Source of the DNA: an uncultured Cellvibrio sp.
GTDB taxonomy: Bacteria > Pseudomonadota > Gammaproteobacteria > Pseudomonadales > Cellvibrionaceae
NCBI GenBank assembly: GCA_946481095.1
Contig: CAMLML010000066.1
Coordinates: forward strand, 1-26,239
Length of the DNA stretch: 26,239 nucleotides
Direction of reading: 5' to 3'
The notes beneath the pieces were generated by a model. The model had not been told where the DNA came from. It saw only the letters and a program-made list of their open reading frames with translations, and did not search any database. The position numbers and the translations under genes are program-made. Of the stretch, positions 17,001-24,011 are shown piece after piece; position 1 is the first letter of the stretch; the number at the start of each line of letters is the position of its first letter.

Positions 17001-17733
17001 TTTGGGTGCGCCTTGCGCAGTTCCAGTTGATCCGCGCCATCGTTTATTAACTTCAAAATATAATCCTGCGCGTACTTACACCGCTGAAGGCACTGTTGGT
17101 ATCGGCGGAGTTTATATGTGTATTTACGGTATGGATTCTCCCGGCGGTTATCAACTGGTTGGTCGCACTTTACCTATCTGGAATAAATTTTTGAAAAATT
17201 CCACCTTCAAAGATGGCGAGCCCTGGCTGTTGAAATTTTTTGATCGCGTTCGTTATTACCAAGTGACAGAAGAAGAGCTAACAGCACAGCGCGAAGCTTT
17301 CCGTGAAGGACGATTAAGTTTGCGTATCGAAGAAGATTATTTCAGCCTCGCCGAGCATGAAAAATTCTTACAAGAAAACGCAGCAAGCATTGCTGAATTT
17401 AAAACCAAACAACAAACCGCATTTACAAAAGAGGTGGCACTTTGGCAAGCCGATGAAGCTGCAAAAGTGGATGCAGCTTTGCAAGTCAAAATTAATACCG
17501 GCCCAATTGAAGTTGATGGACATGCGGTAACTGCCGATATCAGCGGCAATATTTGGAAATTATTAGTTGAACCCGGCCAATTCGTTGAGCCTGATCAACC
17601 GCTATTAATTGTTGAAGCGATGAAGATGGAATTTTCTGTTTATGCGGATCGCAAAGCGAAAGTCAGTGCAATTCATTGTGCACCGGGTAAACAAGTGAAT
17701 GCAGGCGATTTGTTGTTGGTGTTGGAGGAATAG
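14098..17733 (+). CDS. uca: Urea carboxylase (biotin-dependent)
   Basis: Carboxylates urea to allophanate using ATP and bicarbonate. It has 1211 residues, the length of stand-alone urea carboxylases. Domains: biotin carboxylase, about 1-445 (IANRGEIAVRI, ATP-grasp loop KSTAGGGGIGLTRC, EVNTRLQVEHPITE near 287); carboxyltransferase-like part of the AHS2/KipA type from about 449 (PGTYTSVQDYPGRVGLWSVG) to about 760; AHS1/KipI type, about 810-1030 (GIGGVYMCIYGMDSPGGYQL); biotin carrier, 1135-1211, with the biotin attachment Lys1176 in VEAMKMEF. GGAG stands 6 bases before the ATG. Homologues acting on guanidine exist and usually travel with carboxyguanidine deiminase genes; none is here, and the neighbours are urea importer and allophanate hydrolase, so urea is the likelier substrate. 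Confidence 0.95.
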   Translation: MLKTVLIANRGEIAVRIAKTLKKMGIESVAVYSDADRNSAHVTACDKAICLGGNTAAESYLKTDLILAAAKETGAQAIIPGYGFLSENAAFAEKCEAEGIAFCGPTPSQIRQFGLKHTSRELAAEANVPLTPGTGLLNSIEEATAFAGKLGYPVMLKSTAGGGGIGLTRCNSEAELVNAYESVKRLGQNFFSDSGVFLERFVDNARHVEVQIFGDGKGNVLALGERDCSLQRRNQKVVEETPAPNLPASTREKLLAASVSLGKMVNYRSAGTIEYIYDPVRDEFYFLEVNTRLQVEHPITEACTGVDLVEWMILTAAGTPPELNIQVNPKGAAIEVRLYAEDPVRDFQPSPGVLTEVKFSESARIDTWVATGTEVSPYYDPMIAKIIVYGKDRADAIAKMSAALNETSVAGIATNLDYLRQIIASDFFASGKVATNKLASFAYVPPVIEVIQPGTYTSVQDYPGRVGLWSVGVPPSGPMDDYAFRLANRIVGNHESAAAIEYTIIGPKLKFHTDAIIALTGAISAAKIDGKLIEFWQPVAIKAGQILEIGKAEQGCRGYIAVRNGIDVPVYLGSRSTFALGQFGGHAGRTLRATDMLPISNPAIAACTTPAPVYAAAKAPAELIPNCFSKTETARTWDIGVLYGPHGAPDFFTEDAIKMFFDTAWEVHYNSNRLGIRLNGPKPTWTRSDGGEAGLHPSNIHDTEYAMGSINFTGDMPVILTKDGPSLGGFVCPVTIVKAELWKVGQVKPGDKICFKRMSFDDALSLEKAQDKAINELKPIEKFSTTAMVKPAHGLSECIVASLPPKNGRPLVSYRQAGDKYILLEYGDNILELSLRLRVYALMEYLKASPIKGVIELSPGVRSLQINYDSRVIHQQELIKQLLLIEDILADAREIKVPSRIVYMPMAFEDSATLDAVARYRQSVRDTAPWLPSNTEFMRRINGLDSVDQVKQIIFDTSYMVLGLGDVYLGAPCAVPVDPRHRLLTSKYNPARTYTAEGTVGIGGVYMCIYGMDSPGGYQLVGRTLPIWNKFLKNSTFKDGEPWLLKFFDRVRYYQVTEEELTAQREAFREGRLSLRIEEDYFSLAEHEKFLQENAASIAEFKTKQQTAFTKEVALWQADEAAKVDAALQVKINTGPIEVDGHAVTADISGNIWKLLVEPGQFVEPDQPLLIVEAMKMEFSVYADRKAKVSAIHCAPGKQVNAGDLLLVLEE

Positions 17734-17763
17734 AACACCAGAAGTGATTAATGAAGGGAGTCG

Positions 17764-17890
17764 TTCCCCACTTTGAAAAAGGGGGGTTAGGGGGGATTTA
17801 AGATTTCGGAAAAATTGAAGATCTCAAAATCCCTCCCCCGCCTCCCTTTTTCAAAGGGAGGAGCCAGTCCCTCCCCTGGTAAGGGGAGGT
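17764..17890. repeat. Intergenic inverted repeat, family A, copy 2, with an added hairpin
   Basis: The left arm TTCCCCACTTTGAAAAAGGG continues GGGTTAGGGGGGATTTAAG. The right arm reads AAAATCCCTCCCCCGCCTCC and then CTTTTTCAAAGGGAGGA (to 17863). Compared with copies 1 and 3, an extra hairpin follows: CCTCCCC (17870-17876) with GGGGAGG (17883-17889). It occupies the gap between urea carboxylase and the GntR gene and would place several hairpins in a read-through transcript. Confidence 0.82.
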
Positions 17891-17920
17891 TAGGTGGGGT
17901 CAAAAATTGTGGAAATTAAG

Positions 17921-18640
17921 ATGAAACTAATCAAAACCGAAAAACCGAAAAAAAAATCCGAGGAGCCGCGCACTAATTTAACCGAGCGCATTTACAACAT
18001 TCTCAAGCAGGATATTTTTTCGTTTCGTTTGTTACCTGGTGATCGTTTCAGTGAAAACGAAATTGCCGAACGTGTCGAAGCCAGTCGAACACCGGTACGT
18101 GAAGCTTTGGCTAGATTGCAACGCGAGGGATTTGTTGATGTGTCATTTCGCAGTGGGTGGCAAGTTAAACCTTTTAATTTTAAAAAATTCGAAGAGCTTT
18201 ATGACGTCAGAATTGTTTTGGAATTAGCTGCAATTAAAAAGTTATGCGAAATGGAGCCTGCTCCAAATTTGGAAGATGTTAAACGTATATGGTTGGTAAA
18301 ACCGGAAGATCGTATCGAAGATGGCCCTACGGTTTGCGGTTTGGACGAACGATTTCATGAACAGTTGATCGAGGCCACTGGCAACACGGAAATGGCACGT
18401 ATTCATCATGAAGTAACAGAAAGATTGCGAATTATTCGTCGTATTGATTTTACGCAGAGAAATCGTATTGAAGCGACTTATGACGAACATGCCAAAATTT
18501 TACGTACGATTATTGAAAGGCGTGCGGAAGACGCCAAGGCTTATCTCAAATCACATATTGAAGAAAGTAAAACCGAGGTGAGAAAAATTACATTGCATAT
18601 GCTTTATGAAGCACAGCAAAAAGAATTGAGTGATAAGTAG
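17921..18640 (+). CDS. GntR-family transcriptional regulator, FadR/FCD type
   Basis: Probable regulator of the urea cluster. It has 239 residues from the ATG at 17921, which has GGA 7 bases upstream; an earlier GTG at 17894 lies at the edge of the repeat and is unlikely. After a lysine-rich N-terminus comes the winged helix-turn-helix (about 20-85) with LTERIYNILKQDIFSFRLLPG, the recognition part ASRTPVREALARLQREGFV and the wing. The all-helical FCD effector domain follows, with LDERFHEQLIEATGN and DEHAKILRTI carrying the Asp/His residues that bind metal or carboxylate ligands in this group. It sits between urea carboxylase and urtA. A dyad fitting GntR operators begins just after its stop, and a related motif stands before torF and atzF. 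The effector is unknown; allophanate or another pathway intermediate is possible. Confidence 0.9.
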   Translation: MKLIKTEKPKKKSEEPRTNLTERIYNILKQDIFSFRLLPGDRFSENEIAERVEASRTPVREALARLQREGFVDVSFRSGWQVKPFNFKKFEELYDVRIVLELAAIKKLCEMEPAPNLEDVKRIWLVKPEDRIEDGPTVCGLDERFHEQLIEATGNTEMARIHHEVTERLRIIRRIDFTQRNRIEATYDEHAKILRTIIERRAEDAKAYLKSHIEESKTEVRKITLHMLYEAQQKELSDK

Positions 18641-18641
18641 T

Positions 18642-18657
18642 TTTGTGTATACAAAAC
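18642..18657. promoter_or_regulatory. GntR-type operator-like dyad before urtA
   Basis: TTTGTGTATACAAAAC contains the perfect 8-base dyad TGTATACA (18646-18653), with TT and AA pairs continuing outside one mismatched position. It resembles the TTGTATACAA form of FCD-GntR operators and the TTGTATCCAA cores before torF and atzF. It lies directly after the GntR stop and about 80 bases before urtA. I see no sigma-54 promoter in this gap. TTGTGT (18643-18648) with AATAAA 17 bases on could be a weak sigma-70 promoter overlapped by the dyad. Confidence 0.5.
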
Positions 18658-18732
18658 AAAAAGGAATAAAGCACTGATCACACAATAAGGCGATAGCGAG
18701 TCCAACTTAAATTTAATCTCTGGAGAAGACCC

Positions 18733-20028
18733 ATGAAGCTCAAAAAGTTTGCAAAATCTGTCGGGGCGCTCGGTATTGCCTGCGGCATTACATTAGCCTC
18801 TTTCACTGCAATGGCGGCTGACACAATTAAAGTCGGTGTATTGCATTCACTCTCAGGCACTATGGCGATTTCAGAAACTACTCTGAAAGATACCATGTTG
18901 ATGTTGATTGAAGAGCAAAACAAAAAAGGCGGTTTGCTCGGCAAAAAATTGGAAGCCGTAGTAGTTGATCCTGCATCTAACTGGCCATTATTTGCGGAAA
19001 AAACCCGTGAATTAATTGCCAAAGATAAAGTTGCTGCAATTTTCGGTTGCTGGACTTCTGTATCACGCAAATCGGTGTTGCCAGTTATCGAAGAATTAAA
19101 TGGCGTGTTGTTTTATCCAGTGCAATATGAAGGTGAAGAATCTTCACGCAACGTGTTCTACACCGGTGCTGCACCAAATCAACAAGCAATTCCAGCTGTT
19201 GATTACCTGATGAAAGAAATGAAAGTGAAGCGTTGGGTATTGGCAGGTACTGATTATGTTTATCCGCGTACTACCAACAAAATTCTTGAAGCTTACTTGA
19301 AAGCAAAAGGCGTTAAACAAGAAGACATCATGATCAATTACACCCCATTCGGTCATTCCGATTGGCAAAATATCGTAGCTGATATCAAGCGTTTTGGTTC
19401 TGCTGGCAAAAAGACCGCAGTGGTTTCAACTATCAACGGTGATGCCAACGTTCCTTTCTATCGTGAATTGGGTAACCAAAAAGTCACTGCAGAAGATATT
19501 CCAGTTGTTGCCTTCTCTGTAGGTGAAGAAGAGCTTTCAGGTATTGATACCAAACCTTTGGTTGGTCACTTGGCTGCATGGAATTATTTCATGAGCGAAG
19601 ACAATCCAGCGAATGCTGAATTTATTAAAAAGTGGAAAGCCTTCATCAAGAATCCAAAACGCGTTACCAACGATCCGATGGAAGCGCATTACATTGGTTT
19701 CAATATGTGGGTGAAAGCGGTTGAGAAAGCAGGCACTACTGATACTGATAAAGTAGTTGACGCCATCATTGGAATTGAAGCACCTAACTTGACTGGTGGT
19801 GTTAGCAAAATGTTGCCAAACCATCACATCACCAAACCAGTGTTAATTGGTGAAATTCAAGCGGATGGCCAATTCCTCACAGTGTCACAAACCGATGGTT
19901 TGGTTCCTGGTGACGCTTGGTCTGATTACCTTGAAGGTTCAAAAGATCTGGAATCTGACTGGATCAAATTAAAGTGCGGTAACTACAACACCAAAACCAA
20001 AAAATGTTTGGGTGCTGCTGCGCAGTAA
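18733..20028 (+). CDS. urtA: Urea ABC transporter substrate-binding protein UrtA
   Basis: Periplasmic binding protein of the high-affinity urea importer UrtABCDE. It has 431 residues. The signal peptide is residues 1-28 (MKLKKFAKSVG, hydrophobic core, cleavage after AMA). The mature start DTIKVGVLHSLSGTMAISET is the hallmark of the UrtA/AmiC-like branch of the Leu/Ile/Val-binding superfamily. Other family segments are DPASNWPLFAEKTRELI, GCWTSVSRKSVLPV, LFYPVQYEGEESSRNVFYTG, ADIKRFG and the C-terminal DGQFLTV. GGAGAAG precedes the ATG. It is first in the urt operon, followed by a long hairpin (repeat C) and urtB; higher expression of the binding protein than of the membrane parts would fit that layout. 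Confidence 0.96.
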   Translation: MKLKKFAKSVGALGIACGITLASFTAMAADTIKVGVLHSLSGTMAISETTLKDTMLMLIEEQNKKGGLLGKKLEAVVVDPASNWPLFAEKTRELIAKDKVAAIFGCWTSVSRKSVLPVIEELNGVLFYPVQYEGEESSRNVFYTGAAPNQQAIPAVDYLMKEMKVKRWVLAGTDYVYPRTTNKILEAYLKAKGVKQEDIMINYTPFGHSDWQNIVADIKRFGSAGKKTAVVSTINGDANVPFYRELGNQKVTAEDIPVVAFSVGEEELSGIDTKPLVGHLAAWNYFMSEDNPANAEFIKKWKAFIKNPKRVTNDPMEAHYIGFNMWVKAVEKAGTTDTDKVVDAIIGIEAPNLTGGVSKMLPNHHITKPVLIGEIQADGQFLTVSQTDGLVPGDAWSDYLEGSKDLESDWIKLKCGNYNTKTKKCLGAAAQ

Positions 20029-20046
20029 GTTTTAAATCGTAAATTT

Positions 20047-20114
20047 GTAGGGTGGGCAAAGCTTGCGTGCCCACGCTGAGAATGGTGGGCACGCTTTGCT
20101 TTTGCCCACCCTAC
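20047..20114. repeat. Long hairpin, repeat type C, between urtA and urtB
   Basis: GTAGGGTGGGCAAA (20047-20060) is perfectly complementary to TTTGCCCACCCTAC (20101-20114). Inside, CGTGCCCAC pairs with GTGGGCACG around a loop near GCTGAGAATG. The stem has no T-run after it. The core GTAGGGTGGGCAAAGC is a type of dispersed repeat I have seen in many gammaproteobacterial genomes. In the transcript it could protect the urtA mRNA 3' end or lower expression of urtB; both are inferences. Confidence 0.85.
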
Positions 20115-20141
20115 ATTGAGATTATTTTTCGAGAAAACACT

Positions 20142-21863
20142 ATGCAAAAATTATGGAATATCTATCAATTCAAATCTGGTTCCTTCATTAGAATTGGTTT
20201 TACTTTGTTATTTTCGCTGGTGTTTTCTTTATCTTTGTATTCATCAAACCTTGTTTCTGCACAAGAAACTGAGGCACCAGTTTCAGTAAGTGAAGAATCA
20301 GTAAGTCAGGAAACTCTTATTCAAGAATCACCTGCCAACGAATTCAATCGTTTGGCAAAAGAAATGACACAAGGCAGTCTGCCCAAGCGTGGGCAAGCTA
20401 TTAAAAAATTATCTGCTTTAAATGATTCTCGTGTGGTGACTTTGTTTGAAGCCTTGCAAGAAGGAAAACTCTACGCTAACCAAGCTGATGACCCTGCAAT
20501 TGCTATCATCGACGAAAATCAAAATTTTACTGATGTATTAACCGGAAATTTAATCGCAGCAGATCAAGCCGAAAATCTGAAGCGTGTACCTATCAATAAC
20601 ACTATGCGTGTGCAACTGCGCGGTATGGTAGCGCAACTGAATTTAAATCATCTGGATGCCACTATTCGCAATCTTGCTATCCAGCGCATGATGACCGATG
20701 GTCTTGATGAAGATACCAAGATCTTATTGGAAGAGCGCATTAAACATGAACCCGATACTGACGTTCGCAATCGTTTGGGTTTGGCTATTGCGTTAGCCAA
20801 CTTACAAAATGAAGATAAACAAATTCGTTTGGATGCTATCCAAATTTTGGAAGGTGCTTTGGAACAGGAAATTCGCAGCGCATTAAATAACGTTGCAGAA
20901 AATGATGCTGACAGTGAAGTGCGCACTGCAGCGTTTCTGGCATTGGAATCAATTGAAGATCGCATTTCAACTTATCGTGTAGTAGAGAATGTATTTTTTG
21001 GTTTGAGTTTGGGGTCGGTTTTATTGTTATCGGCGATTGGCCTTGCCATCACCTTTGGTGTGATGGGAGTCATTAATATGGCTCACGGCGAATTAATGAT
21101 GATTGGTGCTTATGTCACCTGGGGTGTACAGATGCTATTTCCCAATCAAATTACCTACAGTTTGATAATTGCCATTCCCGCTGCATTTATTATTGCTGGA
21201 TTGGTCGGTGTTGCTATTGAGCGTGGTGTTATTCAATTTTTATATGGACGACCACTGGAGACTCTTCTGGCCACTTTTGGCATTAGTTTGATTCTGCAAC
21301 AAGTTGTCAGAACTTTTATTTCACCTAATAACCAGGCTGTGCAATTACCGGATTGGATGAGTGGTTCGATCAGTTTGAATCCGGTGTTGTCTATCACCAA
21401 TAATCGACTCTATATTTTTATTTTTTCTCTTATGGTGTTTTTTGCACTGCTCATGATTTTGAAAAAAACCTCTCTTGGATTAAAAGTCCGTGCAGTTTCA
21501 CAAAATCGCAGCATGGCTCGTGCTGTTGGTGTGAAAGCCAACTGGGTTGATGCCATGACATTCGGTTTGGGTTCCGGTATTGCGGGCATAGCCGGTGTTG
21601 CTCTTTCGCAATTAACAAACGTTGGCCCTAATCTTGGACAAAGTTACATCATTGATTCATTTATGGTGGTGGTATTGGGTGGTGTTGGAAATTTGTGGGG
21701 CACTTTGGTCGGTGCAATGGGTTTGGGTATTTTAAATAAATTTATGGAACCTTTCGCGGGTGCGGTATTGGCGAAAGTGGTGGTGTTGGTGTTATTGATT
21801 TTATTTATTCAGAAAAAACCGAAGGGATTATTTCCGCAGAAGGGTAGGGCGGCGGCGGATTGA
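20142..21863 (+). CDS. urtB: Urea ABC transporter permease UrtB with periplasmic N-terminal domain
   Basis: Inner-membrane permease of the urea importer. The ATG at 20142 (GAGAA upstream) gives 573 residues; the frame extends 30 codons upstream, but these are encoded by the repeat C hairpin and are rejected. The N-terminus is a signal or anchor segment (about 18-42, SFIRIGFTLLFSLVFSLSLY). A hydrophilic, helical, HEAT-like region runs from about 50 to 280 (leucine/alanine-rich repeats such as LDATIRNLAIQRM and DSEVRTAAFLALESI). The LivH-like permease domain (about 285-573) contains LAITFGVMGVINMAHGELMMIGAY and GLGSGIAGIAGVAL, with GGVGNLWGTLVGA near the end. The extra N-terminal domain is usual in UrtB and absent from amino-acid permeases. 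Followed by a family B repeat and urtC. Confidence 0.95.
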   Translation: MQKLWNIYQFKSGSFIRIGFTLLFSLVFSLSLYSSNLVSAQETEAPVSVSEESVSQETLIQESPANEFNRLAKEMTQGSLPKRGQAIKKLSALNDSRVVTLFEALQEGKLYANQADDPAIAIIDENQNFTDVLTGNLIAADQAENLKRVPINNTMRVQLRGMVAQLNLNHLDATIRNLAIQRMMTDGLDEDTKILLEERIKHEPDTDVRNRLGLAIALANLQNEDKQIRLDAIQILEGALEQEIRSALNNVAENDADSEVRTAAFLALESIEDRISTYRVVENVFFGLSLGSVLLLSAIGLAITFGVMGVINMAHGELMMIGAYVTWGVQMLFPNQITYSLIIAIPAAFIIAGLVGVAIERGVIQFLYGRPLETLLATFGISLILQQVVRTFISPNNQAVQLPDWMSGSISLNPVLSITNNRLYIFIFSLMVFFALLMILKKTSLGLKVRAVSQNRSMARAVGVKANWVDAMTFGLGSGIAGIAGVALSQLTNVGPNLGQSYIIDSFMVVVLGGVGNLWGTLVGAMGLGILNKFMEPFAGAVLAKVVVLVLLILFIQKKPKGLFPQKGRAAAD

Positions 21864-21874
21864 TTAAAGCAAAA

Positions 21875-22028
21875 CACCCTCTCCCTAACCCTCTCCCATC
21901 AAGGGAGAGGGAACAGATTGAAGTTCTAATAAAATATTTTTGTAATTTGAAAATTGATGACTTAGCAAAAATATTGAAAAGAACTAAATCCCCTCTCCCC
22001 TTGTGGGAGAGGGGCAGGGGAGAGGGGG
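21875..22028. repeat. Intergenic inverted repeat, family B, copy 3
   Basis: The left arm CACCCTCTCCCTAACCCTCT continues CCCATCAAGGGAGAGGGAAC. The right arm has CCCCTCTCCCCTTGTGGGAG, then AGGGGCAGGGGAGAGGGGG. It is nearly the same as copy 2 (13895) in arms, orientation and overall length, while the A+T-rich centre differs more. It lies between urtB and urtC, in the middle of the transporter operon. Confidence 0.88.
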
Positions 22029-22057
22029 AAAATTTCAAATGAAAGAGAAAAAATTAC

Positions 22058-23197
22058 ATGCTAACCAAACGTTTATTACTCAATGATCGCGGCGGTATGC
22101 TGGTACTCGGCATAGTATTGTTAGCGATGATTTATGTCCCTATTGGAAATTTATTAATTGATCCGGCATCTTCCTGGTATGTGTCCACATACACCGTCAC
22201 CTTGGTTGGAAAATTTTTGTGTTTTGCGTTACTCGCGCTATCAATGGATTTAATTTGGGGTTATTGCGGAATTTTATCTTTGGGACACGGTGCTTTTTTT
22301 GCGCTGGGTGGTTATGTAATGGGTATGTATTTGATGCGACAAATTGGTGGTCGTGGTCAATATGGAAATCCGGAACTGCCTGACTTTATGGTGTTTTTAA
22401 ATTGGACTGAATTGCCCTGGTATTGGCAAGGTCTGGATCAATTCTGGTTTGCATTGATTTTAATTGTGTTAATTCCCGGATTGCTCGCTTTTATTTTTGG
22501 TTGGTTGGCATTTCGTTCGCGTGTGACGGGTGTGTATTTTTCGATTATTACACAAGCATTGACTTACGCTTTAATGTGGGCATTTTTACGCAATGAAATG
22601 GGTTTTGGTGGCAACAACGGACTAACTGATTTTAAAGATATTCTGGGTTTTCCGATTACAGCTGACACTACTAGAGTTGGACTTTTTGTCGCTTCTGCAT
22701 TGATGTTAATTTTGGGTTATCTCGCTTGTCGCTATATTGTGACTTCGCGTATGGGCAAAATTATTGTATCCATTCGTGATGCAGAAAGTCGCACACGATT
22801 TTGTGGATACAAAGTGGAATCTTACAAATTGTGGTTATTTGTTTTTTCTGCTGTGCTCGCAGGAATCGCCGGTGCACTTTATGTTCCGCAGGTAGGTATT
22901 ATTAATCCCAATGAATTCTCACCATTAAATTCGATTGAGTTGGTAGTTTGGGTGGCAACCGGTGGACGTGGCACTTTGTACGGTGCCGTTGTTGGTGCAT
23001 TTTCAGTGAATTATGGTAAAACATTATTTACGACTTACTCTCCTGAATCCTGGTCATTTGTATTGGGTGCATTATTTGTATTAGCAACTTTGGTATTACC
23101 AAAAGGCATTGTCGGTTTATTTTCCCGATTTGGAAAAAAATCCGGAAAAGAATCCAGTGGTTTGTTAGAAGATAAAGCGCTTGGAGAAAAAGCCTGA
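22058..23197 (+). CDS. urtC: Urea ABC transporter permease UrtC
   Basis: Second membrane subunit of the urea importer, LivM-like, 379 residues. About nine to ten hydrophobic helices are visible. Conserved segments are LCFALLALSMDLIWGYCGILSLGHGAFFALGGYVMGMYL near residue 50, FGWLAFRSRVTGVYFSIITQALTYAL near 150, the EAA-like cytoplasmic loop SIRDAESRTRFCGYKVESYKLW near 240, and VWVATGGRGTLYGAVVGA near 300. These match UrtC rather than general LivM. The stop shares one base with the urtD ATG (TGATG), indicating coupled translation. A family B repeat separates it from urtB, and only GAG is seen as ribosome site. Confidence 0.95.
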   Translation: MLTKRLLLNDRGGMLVLGIVLLAMIYVPIGNLLIDPASSWYVSTYTVTLVGKFLCFALLALSMDLIWGYCGILSLGHGAFFALGGYVMGMYLMRQIGGRGQYGNPELPDFMVFLNWTELPWYWQGLDQFWFALILIVLIPGLLAFIFGWLAFRSRVTGVYFSIITQALTYALMWAFLRNEMGFGGNNGLTDFKDILGFPITADTTRVGLFVASALMLILGYLACRYIVTSRMGKIIVSIRDAESRTRFCGYKVESYKLWLFVFSAVLAGIAGALYVPQVGIINPNEFSPLNSIELVVWVATGGRGTLYGAVVGAFSVNYGKTLFTTYSPESWSFVLGALFVLATLVLPKGIVGLFSRFGKKSGKESSGLLEDKALGEKA

Positions 23198-24009
23198 TGA
23201 ATCTTTCCGTGCAAGCATTAAATGTGTTACCAAAAAAAGATCCAAATTTTGGCGCACCTCTTGATACCAGCCACAAAATTATTTTGTATGTCGAAGGTAT
23301 CAGTGTCAGTTTCGATGGATTCAAAGCTTTGAATGATTTGAATCTGTATATTGAAGAAGGTGAATTACGTTGTATTATCGGACCAAATGGCGCTGGTAAA
23401 ACCACTATGATGGATGTGATCACGGGTAAAACCAAACCTGATACAGGCACGGTTTATTTTGGCCAACAAATTAATTTATTGGAATTATCCGAACATCAAA
23501 TTGCGCGTGGGGGTATTGGTCGTAAATTTCAGAAGCCAACCATATTTGAAGCGCTGGATGTTTATGAAAATCTGGAATTAGCCACAGCTGCTGATAAACG
23601 TGTATGGAAAACACTGACCAAGGCTATTAGCAAAGAGCAGCAATACCGTATTGATGAAGTGCTGGTGCAAATTGGTTTGCAAAATTTACGCTATAAAAAT
23701 GCTGGTGCATTATCTCACGGACAAAAACAATGGTTGGAAATCGGTATGTTGTTGATGCAAAGTCCAAGAGTGTTATTGGTCGATGAGCCGGTCGCAGGCA
23801 TGACTGGTGAGGAAACGGAAAAAACAGCTGAATTATTAACTTCACTTGCGGGTAAACATTCAGTCATTGTGGTTGAGCACGATATGAAATTTGTTAGATC
23901 CATTGCGAAAAAAGTAACCGTGTTGCATCAGGGATCAGTGTTAATGGAAGGTACTATGGATCAGGTTCAAAGTGATCCCAAAGTGATCGAAGTCTATTTG
24001 GGAGAGTAA
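23197..24009 (+). CDS. urtD: Urea ABC transporter ATP-binding protein UrtD
   Basis: First ATPase of the urea importer, 270 residues. After about 30 variable residues comes the LivG-like nucleotide-binding domain. Walker A is GPNGAGKTT (about 66-74), followed by RKFQKPTIFEALDVYENLELA. The signature motif is LSHGQKQWLEIGMLL, Walker B VLLVDEPVAGMT, and the switch His lies in IVVEHDMKFVRSIA. The LSHGQ form instead of LSGGQ and the FQKPTIF segment are typical of UrtD. GGAG stands 10 bases before the ATG, which overlaps the urtC stop by one base. It pairs with UrtE as a heterodimer. Confidence 0.95.
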   Translation: MNLSVQALNVLPKKDPNFGAPLDTSHKIILYVEGISVSFDGFKALNDLNLYIEEGELRCIIGPNGAGKTTMMDVITGKTKPDTGTVYFGQQINLLELSEHQIARGGIGRKFQKPTIFEALDVYENLELATAADKRVWKTLTKAISKEQQYRIDEVLVQIGLQNLRYKNAGALSHGQKQWLEIGMLLMQSPRVLLVDEPVAGMTGEETEKTAELLTSLAGKHSVIVVEHDMKFVRSIAKKVTVLHQGSVLMEGTMDQVQSDPKVIEVYLGE

Positions 24010-24011
24010 CC

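Noticed and set aside
17894..17920. GTG start of the GntR gene at 17894
   Set aside because: It lies at the end of the family A repeat without a ribosome site; the ATG at 17921 has GGA at good spacing.
18641..18732. Sigma-54 promoter before urtA
   Set aside because: No GG and GC pair with the required 12-base spacing was found in this gap, and candidates in the end of the GntR gene fail at the -12 element.
20052..20141. Upstream extension of urtB (30 residues starting MGKACVPTLRM)
   Set aside because: It is encoded by the repeat C hairpin and precedes a normal signal-like N-terminus with its own ribosome site at 20142.
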